Shown here piece by piece: positions 51,448 through 60,150 of a stretch of 64,000 bases of DNA (positions within the stretch are counted from its first letter, which is position 1; each line of letters begins with the position of its first letter). The notes under the pieces were generated by a model. The model did not search any database and was not told the DNA's origin. It worked only from the letters and a program-made list of their open reading frames with translations. Both the position numbers and the translations under genes were made by a program. The stretch is from Croceibacterium aestuarii (GTDB lineage: Bacteria > Pseudomonadota > Alphaproteobacteria > Sphingomonadales > Sphingomonadaceae): positions 992,001-1,056,000 of the forward strand of contig NZ_CP131039.1 of NCBI RefSeq assembly GCF_030657335.1, written 5' to 3'.

Positions 51448-52791
51448 ATGGTTCGAGCTTGGGTCCTGGCCGGCGCACTGGCGGCGGCGCTGGTGGTGCC
51501 GTCGCCGGAGGCGGCGGTGAAGGCCGGGTGGCGCGGTGAACCGAGCGAACAACTGCGCGACGAATTGCGCATGGACATCGCCGAGCGCGCCGGCAAGTCG
51601 GTGCGCGCGTTCTACGCCGCACGCGGCAACGCTCCGCTATGGCTCAACCAGTACGCCCGGCCCTCGGGTGCGGCCACGCTGCTGCTCTACCGCATGCGCG
51701 CCGCGCAGTTCGACGGGGTCGATCCCGGCAAGCTCGGCATCGACCGACTGGTCCTGCTGGCCGAGAAGGCGCAGCGCGGGGACATCGACGACGTCGCGCG
51801 CTACGAGGTCGCGCTGTCCGAGGCATTCGCCGACTATGTCCGGGCGATGCGCGCGGCGCCGCGCCTGCCGATGATCTACGGCAGCCCGGCGCTCGAGCCG
51901 GTGGTCCCGGCGCCGCTCTCGGTCCTCGAGACCGCGGCGCAGGCCGCATCGCTTGAAGACTATGTCGATCGGATGGCCTGGATGAACCCGCTCTACGCGC
52001 CGCTGCGCAAGGCGATGCAGGACCCGGCCTACAGCGAGCAGCAGCGGCGCAGGATCTGGACCAACCTTGCCCGTCTGCGGGCCATCCCGGCGATGCCGCA
52101 GGGGCGCTATGTGCTGGTCGATACAGCGTCCGCGCACCTGTGGATGTACGAGGACGGCAAACCGGTCCGCGATATGCGGGTGGTGGTCGGCAACGATGCC
52201 GGGCAGACGCCGATCATGGCCGGGTTCATCAGCCAGGCGGTCGAAAATCCCTACTGGCAGGTGCCCGACGACATCGTCCGAAACGAACTCGCCGCCTATG
52301 TCCTGCAGTACGGACCCGGCTGGGTCGCCGACCGGCGTTACGAGGTGCTGGACGGCTGGGAAGAGGGCTCGCACGTGCTCGATCCCCGGACGGTCGACTG
52401 GAAAGGCGTGCGCGCCGGGACGGTCAAGGTCCATATGCGGCAATTGCCGGGCGGCTCCAATTTCATGGGCCGGGTCAAGTTCGAATTCCCCAACCCGCAA
52501 GGCATCTACCTGCACGACACCCCGGCCAGGGACCTGCTGAAGAAGGCCGACCGCCAGCTCAGCCACGGCTGCGTGCGACTCGCAGACGCCGCGGCGATGC
52601 ACCAATGGCTGATGGGGAAGCCGATCCCTCCAGGCGGCGCTCGCGCGCCGGCCGAACAGGTCGTGCCGCTGCCCGAGCCGGTGCCGATCTACATCACCTA
52701 CCTGACCGTGCAGCCGCAGGGCGACGGCCTGGCGTTCCTCGACGACCCCTATGCCCGCGATGCGCGCGTGCAGATCGCTGCGGCGGACTAG
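51448..52791 (+). CDS. L,D-transpeptidase (YcbB-like), peptidoglycan cross-linking
   Basis: 447 residues. A signal or membrane leader of about 20 residues is followed by a helical region with NAPLWLNQYARPSG and SVRAFYAARG, then the YkuD domain: YVLVDTASAHLWMYEDGKPVRDMRVVVG, GIYLHDTPARDL and the catalytic HxSHGCxR-type motif SHGCVRL with Cys375. This is the fold that makes 3-3 cross-links or anchors lipoprotein to the wall. The short region before the catalytic domain is less than in full YcbB. The lipoprotein gene upstream may encode a wall-linked partner (inference). Confidence 0.9.
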   Translation: MVRAWVLAGALAAALVVPSPEAAVKAGWRGEPSEQLRDELRMDIAERAGKSVRAFYAARGNAPLWLNQYARPSGAATLLLYRMRAAQFDGVDPGKLGIDRLVLLAEKAQRGDIDDVARYEVALSEAFADYVRAMRAAPRLPMIYGSPALEPVVPAPLSVLETAAQAASLEDYVDRMAWMNPLYAPLRKAMQDPAYSEQQRRRIWTNLARLRAIPAMPQGRYVLVDTASAHLWMYEDGKPVRDMRVVVGNDAGQTPIMAGFISQAVENPYWQVPDDIVRNELAAYVLQYGPGWVADRRYEVLDGWEEGSHVLDPRTVDWKGVRAGTVKVHMRQLPGGSNFMGRVKFEFPNPQGIYLHDTPARDLLKKADRQLSHGCVRLADAAAMHQWLMGKPIPPGGARAPAEQVVPLPEPVPIYITYLTVQPQGDGLAFLDDPYARDARVQIAAAD

Positions 52792-52796
52792 GCGGG

Positions 52797-53285
52797 CTAG
52801 TCCTCCCACCCCTCGGGCACAGCGTTGGGTCCCATGATCTGGCGCTTGAGGATCCACCAGCGGCCGTCGCGCTTGACCAGCCAATCGAATTCGCGGCCCT
52901 GGGTCAGCAGCTTCGGGGCATCGCCCTGCTTTTCGGTAATCGTCTCAGTGAACACGAGGCGTGCGGTCGCCGTGTCGCCATGGACCTTCACAAGCATGTT
53001 CCCGATCAGGATGTTGAGCGCGAACGACTTGCGCTGGGGCGCATCGGCGGGGACCGAGGCGTACATGCCCTTGATCGCTTCGATCCCCTTGTAGCTGGTC
53101 GTGCCGAGAATCATCTCGCCGTCGGGAGCGTAGAACTGGCCCACCTTGGCGCCTATCCCGCCGCCGAAATCGTTGTAGTACTCGGTAAGCATGTCTTCGA
53201 TCGCGGCGCGGTCGGCCAGGGCTTGCGGGCCAGGGGCCTCCTGCGCGGATGCCGGTGCGGCAAGCGCCAAGGCGGCAGCCGCCAA
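52797..53285 (-). CDS. SnoaL-like protein, exported; start probably disrupted by a frameshift
   Basis: 162 residues of SnoaL/NTF2-like cone fold: IEDMLTEYYNDFGGGIG, KVGQFYAPDGEMILG, a middle strand and FDWLVKRDGRWWILKRQIMGP. Hydrolysis, isomerisation or binding of small molecules is possible. The reading frame has only a TTG at 53285. A ribosome site and ATG at 53310 (MKRVLGLT) lie in another frame; removing one T from the ATTTGG at 53284-53288 joins them into MKRVLGLTLAAAALALAAPASAQ-like signal peptide. So the copy may be broken or mis-sequenced. It diverges from the hydroquinone dioxygenase operon. Confidence 0.7.
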   Translation of the reverse strand: MAAAALALAAPASAQEAPGPQALADRAAIEDMLTEYYNDFGGGIGAKVGQFYAPDGEMILGTTSYKGIEAIKGMYASVPADAPQRKSFALNILIGNMLVKVHGDTATARLVFTETITEKQGDAPKLLTQGREFDWLVKRDGRWWILKRQIMGPNAVPEGWED

Positions 53286-53371
53286 ATGTTAGTCCCAATA
53301 CCCGCTTCATTGCTCTCTCCTCGGCTGGTCTCCGGCAAGATTACGGGCATCGCGCCGCAAGCCAAGTTCCA

Positions 53372-53388
53372 ATTTGCCTCTCTCAAAT
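53372..53388. promoter_or_regulatory. LysR-type operator candidate upstream of the hydroquinone dioxygenase genes
   Basis: ATTTG, seven bases, CAAAT: the T-N11-A dyad typical of LysR-type activators, about 65 bases before the small-subunit gene. No LysR gene is next to it, so assignment is tentative. Confidence 0.3.
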
Positions 53389-53451
53389 GGGGTGTTACCA
53401 TCGCTCGAAGGCCGGATGGCGAGAATCGTCGGCGGCGGGGAGAGTGCGAAT

Positions 53452-53943
53452 ATGGCCTACAAGACCAAGACCGGCTCGCTGCAGTCCTACGACAAGGGCA
53501 AGATCGAGCTGAACGATGACCTGAAGAAATACGCCTTTTCGAATATCTACGAGGTGGCGGGGAAGAGCGCCCCGTTCGAGCGCGTCGCGGTGGTGCAGAA
53601 CCTCGAATACGTCGCCGAAGCGGTGCGCGTCGAGGGCGAGGGCCCGTGGTACGCCGCCCCGCACGACGAATTCGCCATCGTGATGGACGGCGAGGTGACC
53701 TTCCGCTTCATCAAGCTGGCCGATGACCAGGTGCCCGGCCACGAAGGCGGCGCAGTGCAGCTCGGCGGCGAGCCCAACGGACCGCGCATGGGCAAGGTCG
53801 TTGCGCGCAAGGGGCACCAGGTCCTGCTGCCGCACGGCGCGGCCTACCAGATGAGCTCCGCCAGCCCCGCGGTCGCGCTGGTCCAGACGGTCGACGGACC
53901 GGTGACGGTCAAGCGCTGGGCCGAAATCTGCGTAACGAACTGA
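53452..53943 (+). CDS. hapC: Hydroquinone 1,2-dioxygenase, small subunit
   Basis: 163 residues without a signal peptide, a cupin-like beta fold: YAFSNIYEVAGKSAPFERVAVVQNLEYVAEAVRVEGEGPWYAAPHDEFAIVMDGEVTFRFIK, then KVVARKGHQVLLPHGAAYQMSS. Size and order agree with the 17-19 kDa subunit of HapCD/PnpCD-type hydroquinone dioxygenases, which pair with a larger iron-binding subunit encoded just downstream. GGGGAGAG precedes the ATG; the frame opens earlier. The name is taken from Pseudomonas HapC. Confidence 0.8.
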   Translation: MAYKTKTGSLQSYDKGKIELNDDLKKYAFSNIYEVAGKSAPFERVAVVQNLEYVAEAVRVEGEGPWYAAPHDEFAIVMDGEVTFRFIKLADDQVPGHEGGAVQLGGEPNGPRMGKVVARKGHQVLLPHGAAYQMSSASPAVALVQTVDGPVTVKRWAEICVTN

Positions 53944-53956
53944 AGGAGAGGCACCG

Positions 53957-54946
53957 ATGGACGCACCCGCACAGAAAATCGTCGCCACCGGCACCGACGA
54001 GGATACCGGCTACGACAGTTTCCGCCTCGGCGGCTTCACCTTCTCGCGCGACGAGTACTTCGCCCACATCGGCTGGCCCAAGGGCAGCCACATCATCGAG
54101 ATCGACCGCTTCCTGCGCGCCATGGTGCGCGATATCGGCTGGGGCTTTTTCTACGGCTGGATATTCTTCGACGACATCTTCGGGACGACCAACCACTACG
54201 GCACGGTCGACATCTTCGCCGGCAGCTACGACGCCGGCTACAAGGCGCAGGGTATCGATTATCTCGAGACCTTCCCGGCCGAGGTCGTGTCCGAAGCGTT
54301 CATGACCATCAGCCGCAACTGGATTTCGGAAGGCTACGACCCGCTCAACGCCCCGCTCGAAACCGGCACTCCGATCGGGCCCAAGGGCAAGGAGCGCGAA
54401 GGCGAACTGCTGCGCAGCTTCATTGCTGCCGACCGCATGCTTGGCCTGCCCGGCGATAAGGGGGTGCGCACCGAAAAGGACGGCTTCCCGATCAATCGCG
54501 CCTTTGCCGACATCGAGTTCGACCAGCCCGATATAGAATGCGAGCCGGGCTTCGAGGGCCAGCTTCATGCCATCAACCTGTTCGACCACATCGCCCGCAG
54601 CGACATCACCTGGAATCCGTCGATCAGCGCGGTCACCCGCGGCAACATCTGCTGCGTGACCAGCGAAGAGCACATGCTGCCGGTGATCCACGGCAACGAC
54701 CGCAACGAGTGGTTCATCCAGCTTAGCGACGAGATCCAGTGGAAGATCGCCGACAAGAACACCGGCGAACCTCGCGGCAAGATCACCATGCGCGCAGGGG
54801 ACGTCTGCGCCATGCCAGCCGACATCCGCCACCAGGGTTTCGCGCCCAAGCGCTCGATGCTGATGGTCCTCGAGAACGGCACCCCGGGGCTGGAGAAGCG
54901 CTACGCCAGCGGGGAGCTAAAGCCCTATCCGGTCGACTTCGGATAA
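53957..54946 (+). CDS. hapD: Hydroquinone 1,2-dioxygenase, large (iron-binding) subunit
   Basis: Cleaves hydroquinone to 4-hydroxymuconic semialdehyde. 329 residues, cupin-type. The iron site His245-x-Asn247-x3-Glu251 (in VIHGNDRNEWF) and His292 (in DIRHQGF) reproduces the spacing of the PnpCD ligands His256, Asn258, Glu262 and His303 as I recall them, 47 residues apart between first and last His. N-terminal TDEDTGYDSFRLGGFTFSRDEYF. It starts 13 bases after the small-subunit stop with AGGAGAGG upstream. An unknown exported protein and an aldehyde dehydrogenase follow. Confidence 0.88.
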   Translation: MDAPAQKIVATGTDEDTGYDSFRLGGFTFSRDEYFAHIGWPKGSHIIEIDRFLRAMVRDIGWGFFYGWIFFDDIFGTTNHYGTVDIFAGSYDAGYKAQGIDYLETFPAEVVSEAFMTISRNWISEGYDPLNAPLETGTPIGPKGKEREGELLRSFIAADRMLGLPGDKGVRTEKDGFPINRAFADIEFDQPDIECEPGFEGQLHAINLFDHIARSDITWNPSISAVTRGNICCVTSEEHMLPVIHGNDRNEWFIQLSDEIQWKIADKNTGEPRGKITMRAGDVCAMPADIRHQGFAPKRSMLMVLENGTPGLEKRYASGELKPYPVDFG

Positions 54947-54951
54947 CCGGC

Positions 54952-55854
54952 TTGTCACCAGCCCGGCTGGCATCCTCGATCGCGGCAATGGCCGCAGTGC
55001 TCGCCGCGCCCGCCGCGTGGGCCGAGGGCGCCGACTACTACCGCGGCGGCTGGCGGACCGAACCGGGCGCCCCGCCGCAAGTGTTCGAATTCGTCATCGA
55101 CGGCTCGCAGGTCCACGGCATCTACTGCACCCATTGCTCCGACGGGACGACGCTGGCGCGGATCGAGGGTACGTTCGATGAAGACGAGGGGCTGGCGTTC
55201 ACCGTCAGGCATCTCGACCTGGCGGGCAATCTCACGACGCAGGACCGGCTGCGCGGCAAGCTGGAAGGAGGCAGGCTCCACGTTACCGGGACGCGCGGCG
55301 TCGACGGCGGGGCAGTCGACCTCGTTGCGACCAAGGATCCGCGAGGGCCGACGCCGGCGACGATCGTCCAGACCATGCTGCCGCCCGGCTCGCCGCCGGT
55401 GAGGGTGCTCGAACGCCAGGGCGGCGGCGGGGGCGGGCCGCCCGCGCCTTATGTCAAGGCGGGGGCATGGAAGTCGCCGGTCAAGCCCGCCGACCTGCTC
55501 GGTGTCTGGCTCGGCTTCGGATTTGGCGAGTCCAAGCAGTATTTCTTCATCCGCAAGGACGGCGACGCACTGTTCGGCATGGCCTGCGGGCCGTGCGACA
55601 ACCCCTACACCATGGGTGTGCTCGACCATTTCGCCTTCGCGGGCGACACGGTGCGGTTCGACATCCAGCACCAGGACTGGGGCGAGGGTACGACAGTGCC
55701 CTTCGTCCGCCATCTTTCGGCGCAGATCGGCATGAACGAACTCAGAATGGACGCGCGCCGCGCCGACACCCCCGACCAGCCCGGAATCGTCGCTTCGCTG
55801 GTCGGGCCCCTTGCGCTCGAAGCCACGGCAGGGAATGTGAACGCCGCCGACTGA
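54952..55854 (+). CDS. Exported protein with two CxxC domains, in the hydroquinone operon
   Basis: 300 residues from TTG 54952, the only start giving a signal peptide (LASSIAAMAAVLAAPAAWA). Two beta-rich repeats each carry a Cys pair: GIYCTHCSDGTTLARI (Cys59, Cys62) and GMACGPCDNPYTMGVL (Cys212, Cys215), joined by a Gly-rich linker (GGGGGGPPAP). The domains share the order of strands and the G-x-C-x2-C turn, so an internal duplication is likely. No family known to me. It could bind a metal or act as a redox or carrier protein for the ring-cleavage pathway outside the cytoplasm (inference). Confidence 0.65.
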   Translation: MSPARLASSIAAMAAVLAAPAAWAEGADYYRGGWRTEPGAPPQVFEFVIDGSQVHGIYCTHCSDGTTLARIEGTFDEDEGLAFTVRHLDLAGNLTTQDRLRGKLEGGRLHVTGTRGVDGGAVDLVATKDPRGPTPATIVQTMLPPGSPPVRVLERQGGGGGGPPAPYVKAGAWKSPVKPADLLGVWLGFGFGESKQYFFIRKDGDALFGMACGPCDNPYTMGVLDHFAFAGDTVRFDIQHQDWGEGTTVPFVRHLSAQIGMNELRMDARRADTPDQPGIVASLVGPLALEATAGNVNAAD

Positions 55855-55887
55855 CGGCCGGCTCCAATCGAACCCAAGAAGGTACTC

Positions 55888-57315
55888 ATGCAACTCAAAG
55901 ACGACATGCGCTTCTACATCGATGGCGCCTGGGTGGATCGCCCGAACGCCGCGAGAATCCCTGTGACCAATCCGTGGACCGAGGAGACCATTGGCCACAT
56001 CGCCGCCGGAACGGCAGAGGATGTCGATCTGGCCGTGGCCGCGGCGAAGCGCGCGTTCGAGGTATTTTCGCAGTGGTCGGTCGCGGACCGGATCGCCCTG
56101 CTCGAGCGGATCCGCGACTTGATCGAGGAACGGGCCGAGCAATTCGCCCAGGCGATCACCGCCGAAATGGGCGCGGCGATTAGCTTCTCGCGCGGCGGGC
56201 AGGTCGTGTTCGGCGTGGCCCACGTGAAAACGGCGATAGAGGTCCTCAAGGACTTCGTGTTCTCCGAAGAAGTCGACGGTATCCATATCGAACACGAGCC
56301 GATCGGCGTCGTCGCGGCGATCACGCCGTGGAACTGGCCGCTCTACCAGATCACCGCCAAGCTCGCTCCGGCCTTCGCCGCGGGCTGCACCGTGGTGCTC
56401 AAGCCGAGCGAGATGTCACCTTATTCCGCGCTATTGTTCGCGCAGGTCATGCACGATGCCGGCGCGCCTCCGGGCGTGTTCAACCTCGTCAACGGCAGCG
56501 GCGAACTGGTCGGCAATGCCCTGTCGGGGCATCCTGACGTCGACATGGTCAGTTTCACCGGCTCGACCCGCGCGGGCGTGCTGGTGGCCCAGAACGCCGC
56601 GCCGACCGTCAAGCGCGTGGTGCAAGAGCTCGGCGGCAAGTCGCCCAACGTCTTCCTGCCCGATGCCGACTTTGCCGAGGCCGTGCCCAAAGGCGTGCTC
56701 GGAGCGATGCGCAACGTCGGCCAGTCCTGCGCCGCGCCGACCCGCATGGTGGTGCCCCGCGCTCGGCTCGCCGAGGTCGAGGCGCTGGCGAAGGAGGCAG
56801 CCGAAGGGATCGTCGTCGGCGACCCGAACGACGAGGCCTGCTTCATCGGTCCGCTGGCCAACCGCCCGCAATATGAGAAGGTCCAGACGCTGATCCAGGC
56901 CGGCATCGACGAAGGCGCCAAGCTGGTCGCTGGCGGGACGGGCCTGCCCGCAGGCCTCAACCACGGTTACTTCGCCCGGCCGACGGTGTTTTCAGAAGTC
57001 ACGCCCGAGATGCGCGTGGCGCGGGAGGAAATCTTCGGGCCCGTCTTGGTGATCCAGCCCTACGAGGATGAGGAAGACGCGATCCGGATCGCCAACGCAA
57101 CCGTCTATGGCCTCTCCAGCCATGTGCAATCGGCCGACCAGGAGGCCGCACGCCGGGCCGCCAAGCGCATCCGCGCCGGGCAGGTCCACATCAACTATCC
57201 GGCATGGTCGGGCTTCGCTCCGTTCGGCGGCTATCGCCAGTCGGGCAATGGCCGCGAGTACGGGCGCTTCGCCATCGAGGAGTTCCTCGAGACCAAGGCC
57301 ATCCTCGGTTACTGA
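55888..57315 (+). CDS. Aldehyde dehydrogenase, probable 4-hydroxymuconic semialdehyde dehydrogenase
   Basis: 475-residue NAD(P)-dependent ALDH: TPWNWPLYQITAKLAPAFAAG, the general-base Glu in VQELGGKSPNVFLPDAD, and the catalytic Cys281 in NVGQSCAAPTRMV. EEIFGPVLVIQPYEDE and PFGGYRQSGNGREYG complete the family. In Pseudomonas the HapE-type ALDH that follows the dioxygenase oxidises 4-hydroxymuconic semialdehyde to maleylacetate. The gene order here fits, so this role is inferred from context; the sequence alone only says ALDH. No maleylacetate reductase gene is seen in the window. Confidence 0.85.
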   Translation: MQLKDDMRFYIDGAWVDRPNAARIPVTNPWTEETIGHIAAGTAEDVDLAVAAAKRAFEVFSQWSVADRIALLERIRDLIEERAEQFAQAITAEMGAAISFSRGGQVVFGVAHVKTAIEVLKDFVFSEEVDGIHIEHEPIGVVAAITPWNWPLYQITAKLAPAFAAGCTVVLKPSEMSPYSALLFAQVMHDAGAPPGVFNLVNGSGELVGNALSGHPDVDMVSFTGSTRAGVLVAQNAAPTVKRVVQELGGKSPNVFLPDADFAEAVPKGVLGAMRNVGQSCAAPTRMVVPRARLAEVEALAKEAAEGIVVGDPNDEACFIGPLANRPQYEKVQTLIQAGIDEGAKLVAGGTGLPAGLNHGYFARPTVFSEVTPEMRVAREEIFGPVLVIQPYEDEEDAIRIANATVYGLSSHVQSADQEAARRAAKRIRAGQVHINYPAWSGFAPFGGYRQSGNGREYGRFAIEEFLETKAILGY

Positions 57316-58889
57316 GTGCCGGGCGGACGGTCGCTCGCCTCGACCTCGATCGGCTCGCCGGGATTGACCGGTACCACGGTGCGCCCGAAGCGGATGTAGC
57401 GGGCCGGTGCGCGGGCCAGGTCGTTATCGTATTGCGCCTGCACCTTCGCCGGGTCGTAGCCCATCCATTCGAGCGTCGTCGGCAAGATCTGGCTGGCCGA
57501 GTGGCGCTGCGCGACAGGCGCGGCGTAGCTCGTTGCCAGCACTGGAGGCAGGAAGGCGAGCAATGGGATGGCGTATTCCGCCGGCACTCGCTCGCGACTG
57601 CAGTGCGGCAGCTTGCCGGGGGTGAGGTTCTGCCCGTGATCGGAGGTGTAGATGACCGCGACCCGGGTGCGATTTACGCCTTCGAGCAACGCGCGAAAAA
57701 AATCGTCCTTCGAATAGCTCAGCGCAGCGCGGTACTGCTCGGCCTCCGGCGCATCGTCGGGCAATGTGCCGGGCGGGTAGTGGTCTTGATACTGGAAATG
57801 GACGCCGCGCAGCACGACGTAGGTGAAGGTCCGGCCCGGCCCTTTCAACTGAACGTTCAGCCGGGCGGCGATGGTGCGGTCGGTATCGATCCCATCGGCC
57901 ATCGAAACAACCTCGTCGATCAGGGCGCGCTCGGGCGGCAACAGCAGGTTCTGCGGCGCGCCGCTGGTCTGCCCGTCGATCAGCATCGTCCGGTAGCCGG
58001 CCTTGCGGGCGTAGCCCCAGATCGACGGCGTCTTTCGCAAGTCGAGCCCGGGCCCCGCGTGGCGCACATCGACGCCCGAGCGTAGCGCAAGGTTCGAGGG
58101 AGCGCTGCAGTTGCCGAGGCTTACCGCAGCGCCGAAGTCAACCGGATCGAAGCGCCGGGCCGCGGGCAAAACGATCCGCGCGAAGGGCTCATAGGCGACG
58201 CTCTCGTCGACCAGCCAGACGATGTGATCGGGCGTTCCGGCCGCATCGGGGTTAAGCTCGACGGCCGCGCGCGCCGGGGGCGGTTCGGCAGTCAACATTG
58301 CGGATCCGTAAGTATAGAGATTGCGCTCGGCCGCGAAGGCAGTCGGCCAGCCGCTCAGCAGCGCGAGATTGGGCAGGGCGACCAGGAGCAGTCCGCCGAT
58401 CGTCGCGGCTGCGCTGGCGGGCACTGCCAATGCCCGGCGCAGCGATACCCTCGCCGCGGCCAATAACCCCGTCGCCACCATCGCCTGCGCGAGAGCCCAG
58501 AGAAGCGGTCCGGCAAACTCGCCCGCCGCCTGTCCGGCCTGCCGGGCTTCCTCGCCGATCCACGCCAGCCTGCCTGCGTTGAGCGCATCGCCGACCGTCT
58601 GTCCGTAGCCGAGATTGACGAGGACCGAGACGAACGTCAGCGCGAGTGCCGCTCCCGCCCAGCGGCGCGGCAGCAGCCACAGCGCGCCCAGAAGAGCCAG
58701 CGCCTGGCCGGCCAGCAGCATGAAAGTGCGGATGGCCGACTGCGGATCGTTCGCCGCCCAGCGGTAGAGCACGCCGTTGACGAGCTGGAAGCGATTGGCC
58801 AGCGCGTAGGCGAGCGCGAACAGTGCTGCGCCCGCGAGGGCGCGCCACCAGGAGCGCACGAGGCGCGGCGAGGCGGACGATTGCGTCAT
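57309..58889 (-). CDS. Sulfatase-fold membrane enzyme (phosphoethanolamine-transferase-like)
   Basis: 526 residues. About five N-terminal membrane spans (up to about residue 190) precede a periplasmic alkaline-phosphatase-type domain. The nucleophile region SLGNCSAPSNLALRSGV has Ser where EptA has Thr, and the metal-binding TSDHGQNLTPG and HxH-type GVHFQYQDHYP regions are visible. It may transfer phosphoethanolamine or glycerophosphate to an envelope lipid or glycan. Its stop lies inside the last bases of the aldehyde dehydrogenase gene, which is on the opposite strand. Confidence 0.8.
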   Translation of the reverse strand: MTQSSASPRLVRSWWRALAGAALFALAYALANRFQLVNGVLYRWAANDPQSAIRTFMLLAGQALALLGALWLLPRRWAGAALALTFVSVLVNLGYGQTVGDALNAGRLAWIGEEARQAGQAAGEFAGPLLWALAQAMVATGLLAAARVSLRRALAVPASAAATIGGLLLVALPNLALLSGWPTAFAAERNLYTYGSAMLTAEPPPARAAVELNPDAAGTPDHIVWLVDESVAYEPFARIVLPAARRFDPVDFGAAVSLGNCSAPSNLALRSGVDVRHAGPGLDLRKTPSIWGYARKAGYRTMLIDGQTSGAPQNLLLPPERALIDEVVSMADGIDTDRTIAARLNVQLKGPGRTFTYVVLRGVHFQYQDHYPPGTLPDDAPEAEQYRAALSYSKDDFFRALLEGVNRTRVAVIYTSDHGQNLTPGKLPHCSRERVPAEYAIPLLAFLPPVLATSYAAPVAQRHSASQILPTTLEWMGYDPAKVQAQYDNDLARAPARYIRFGRTVVPVNPGEPIEVEASDRPPGTQ

Positions 58890-58976
58890 CCTTTACGGGC
58901 CCGGAATAGCGCATGGGCGTTGATGAAGCTTTTACGCCCGCTTGCGGGGTTAACGGCGCCAGCCTAAGCGCCCCTG

Positions 58977-59987
58977 ATGAGCGATTTTCCCAAGACGCTG
59001 CGGCTGATGGCCCGCGGCTGCGAATTCCTCGGCACCGAATACGCGATCCTGTGCGGCGCCATGAGCTGGGTTTCCGAGCGCAATCTCGTCTCCGCGATCA
59101 GCAACGCGGGCGGTTTCGGGGTGATCGCCTGCGGAGCGATGACGCCCGACCTGCTCGATGCCGAAATCGCCGCGACGCGTGAATTGACCGACAAGCCGTT
59201 CGGCGTGAACCTCATCACCATGCACCCGCAGCTGATGGAGCTGATCGAGGTGTGCGGTAAGCACGGCGTGGGCCACGTGGTGCTCGCCGGAGGCATCCCG
59301 CCCAAGGGCAGCGTCGAGGCGATCAAGGGCCACGGCGCCAAGGTCATTGTCTTTGCGCCGACGCTGGCGCTCGCCAAGAAGCTGCTACGCTCGGGCGGCG
59401 ATGCGCTGGTGATCGAAGGAATGGAGGCCGGTGGTCACATCGGCCCGGTGGCGACCAGCGTGCTGGCACAGGAATTCCTTCCCGCGCTCAAGGACGAGCA
59501 CCTCGTGTTCGTCGCGGGCGGCATCGGCCGGGGCGAGGCGATTGCCGGCTATCTCGAAATGGGCGCGGTGGGCGTGCAGCTTGGCACCCGCTTCGCCTGT
59601 GCGACCGAATCCATCGCGCACCCCGACTTCAAGAAGGCCTTCTTCCGCGCGGGCGCACGCGATGCGGTCGCGAGCGTGCAGGTCGATCCGCGCCTCCCCG
59701 TCATCCCGGTCCGCGCGCTGAAGAACAAGGGCACCGAGCTGTTCACCGCAAAGCAGCGCGAAGTTGCGCAGCGCCTCGACGATGACGGCATAGCCATGGG
59801 CGAAGCGCAACTGCAGATCGAACACTACTGGGCCGGCGCCCTGCGCCGCGCGGTGATCGAGGGGGATGTCGAGAACGGCAGCCTCATGGCCGGCCAGTCG
59901 GTCGGCATGGTCAAGGAAGAAGAGCCGGTCGCGCAAATCATCCAGACCCTGATGGCCGAGAGCGAGGACGCGCTCACGCGGCGGTGA
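58977..59987 (+). CDS. Nitronate monooxygenase / 2-nitropropane dioxygenase family
   Basis: 336-residue FMN barrel protein: EYAILCGAMSWVSERNLVSAISNAGGFGVIACG at the N-terminus, GHVVLAGGIPPKGSVEAIK, EGMEAGGHIGPVATSVLAQ and FVAGGIGRGEAIAGYLEMGAVGVQLGTRFACATE. These fit the class of nitronate monooxygenases and enoyl-reductase relatives (FabK-like). Natural substrate unknown; a nitroaromatic or nitro-acid role is only a context guess. Its last codons run into a fragment resembling a GST C-terminus. Confidence 0.85.
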   Translation: MSDFPKTLRLMARGCEFLGTEYAILCGAMSWVSERNLVSAISNAGGFGVIACGAMTPDLLDAEIAATRELTDKPFGVNLITMHPQLMELIEVCGKHGVGHVVLAGGIPPKGSVEAIKGHGAKVIVFAPTLALAKKLLRSGGDALVIEGMEAGGHIGPVATSVLAQEFLPALKDEHLVFVAGGIGRGEAIAGYLEMGAVGVQLGTRFACATESIAHPDFKKAFFRAGARDAVASVQVDPRLPVIPVRALKNKGTELFTAKQREVAQRLDDDGIAMGEAQLQIEHYWAGALRRAVIEGDVENGSLMAGQSVGMVKEEEPVAQIIQTLMAESEDALTRR

Positions 59988-59989
59988 TC

Positions 59990-60150
59990 GGGGAGTCCGA
60001 ACTGGCGCCCTACCGCAATCGCCTCGCCATGCTGGGGCTGGTCCGGATGTGGTCCGACCTGCCGGCGCTCGGTCGCTGGTGGGACCGGGTCCGCCAGTGG
60101 GAAGCTTCGAACCTGCGCTCTTCGCGTCGCTGCCGCAGGACCCGCGCGAA
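59990..60150 (+). pseudogene. Remnant of a glutathione S-transferase C-terminus, frameshifted
   Basis: Frame one reads GESELAPYRNRLAMLGL followed by WSDLPALGRWWDRVRQW, matching the end of GST helical domains. After about base 60105 the similarity moves to the next frame, FEPALFASLPQDPRERMGAVGQS. A single missing base joins the halves into one GST tail. The N-terminal domain is absent, being replaced by the nitronate monooxygenase gene. No start site. The rest of the gap to 60352 holds nothing I recognise. Confidence 0.55.
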
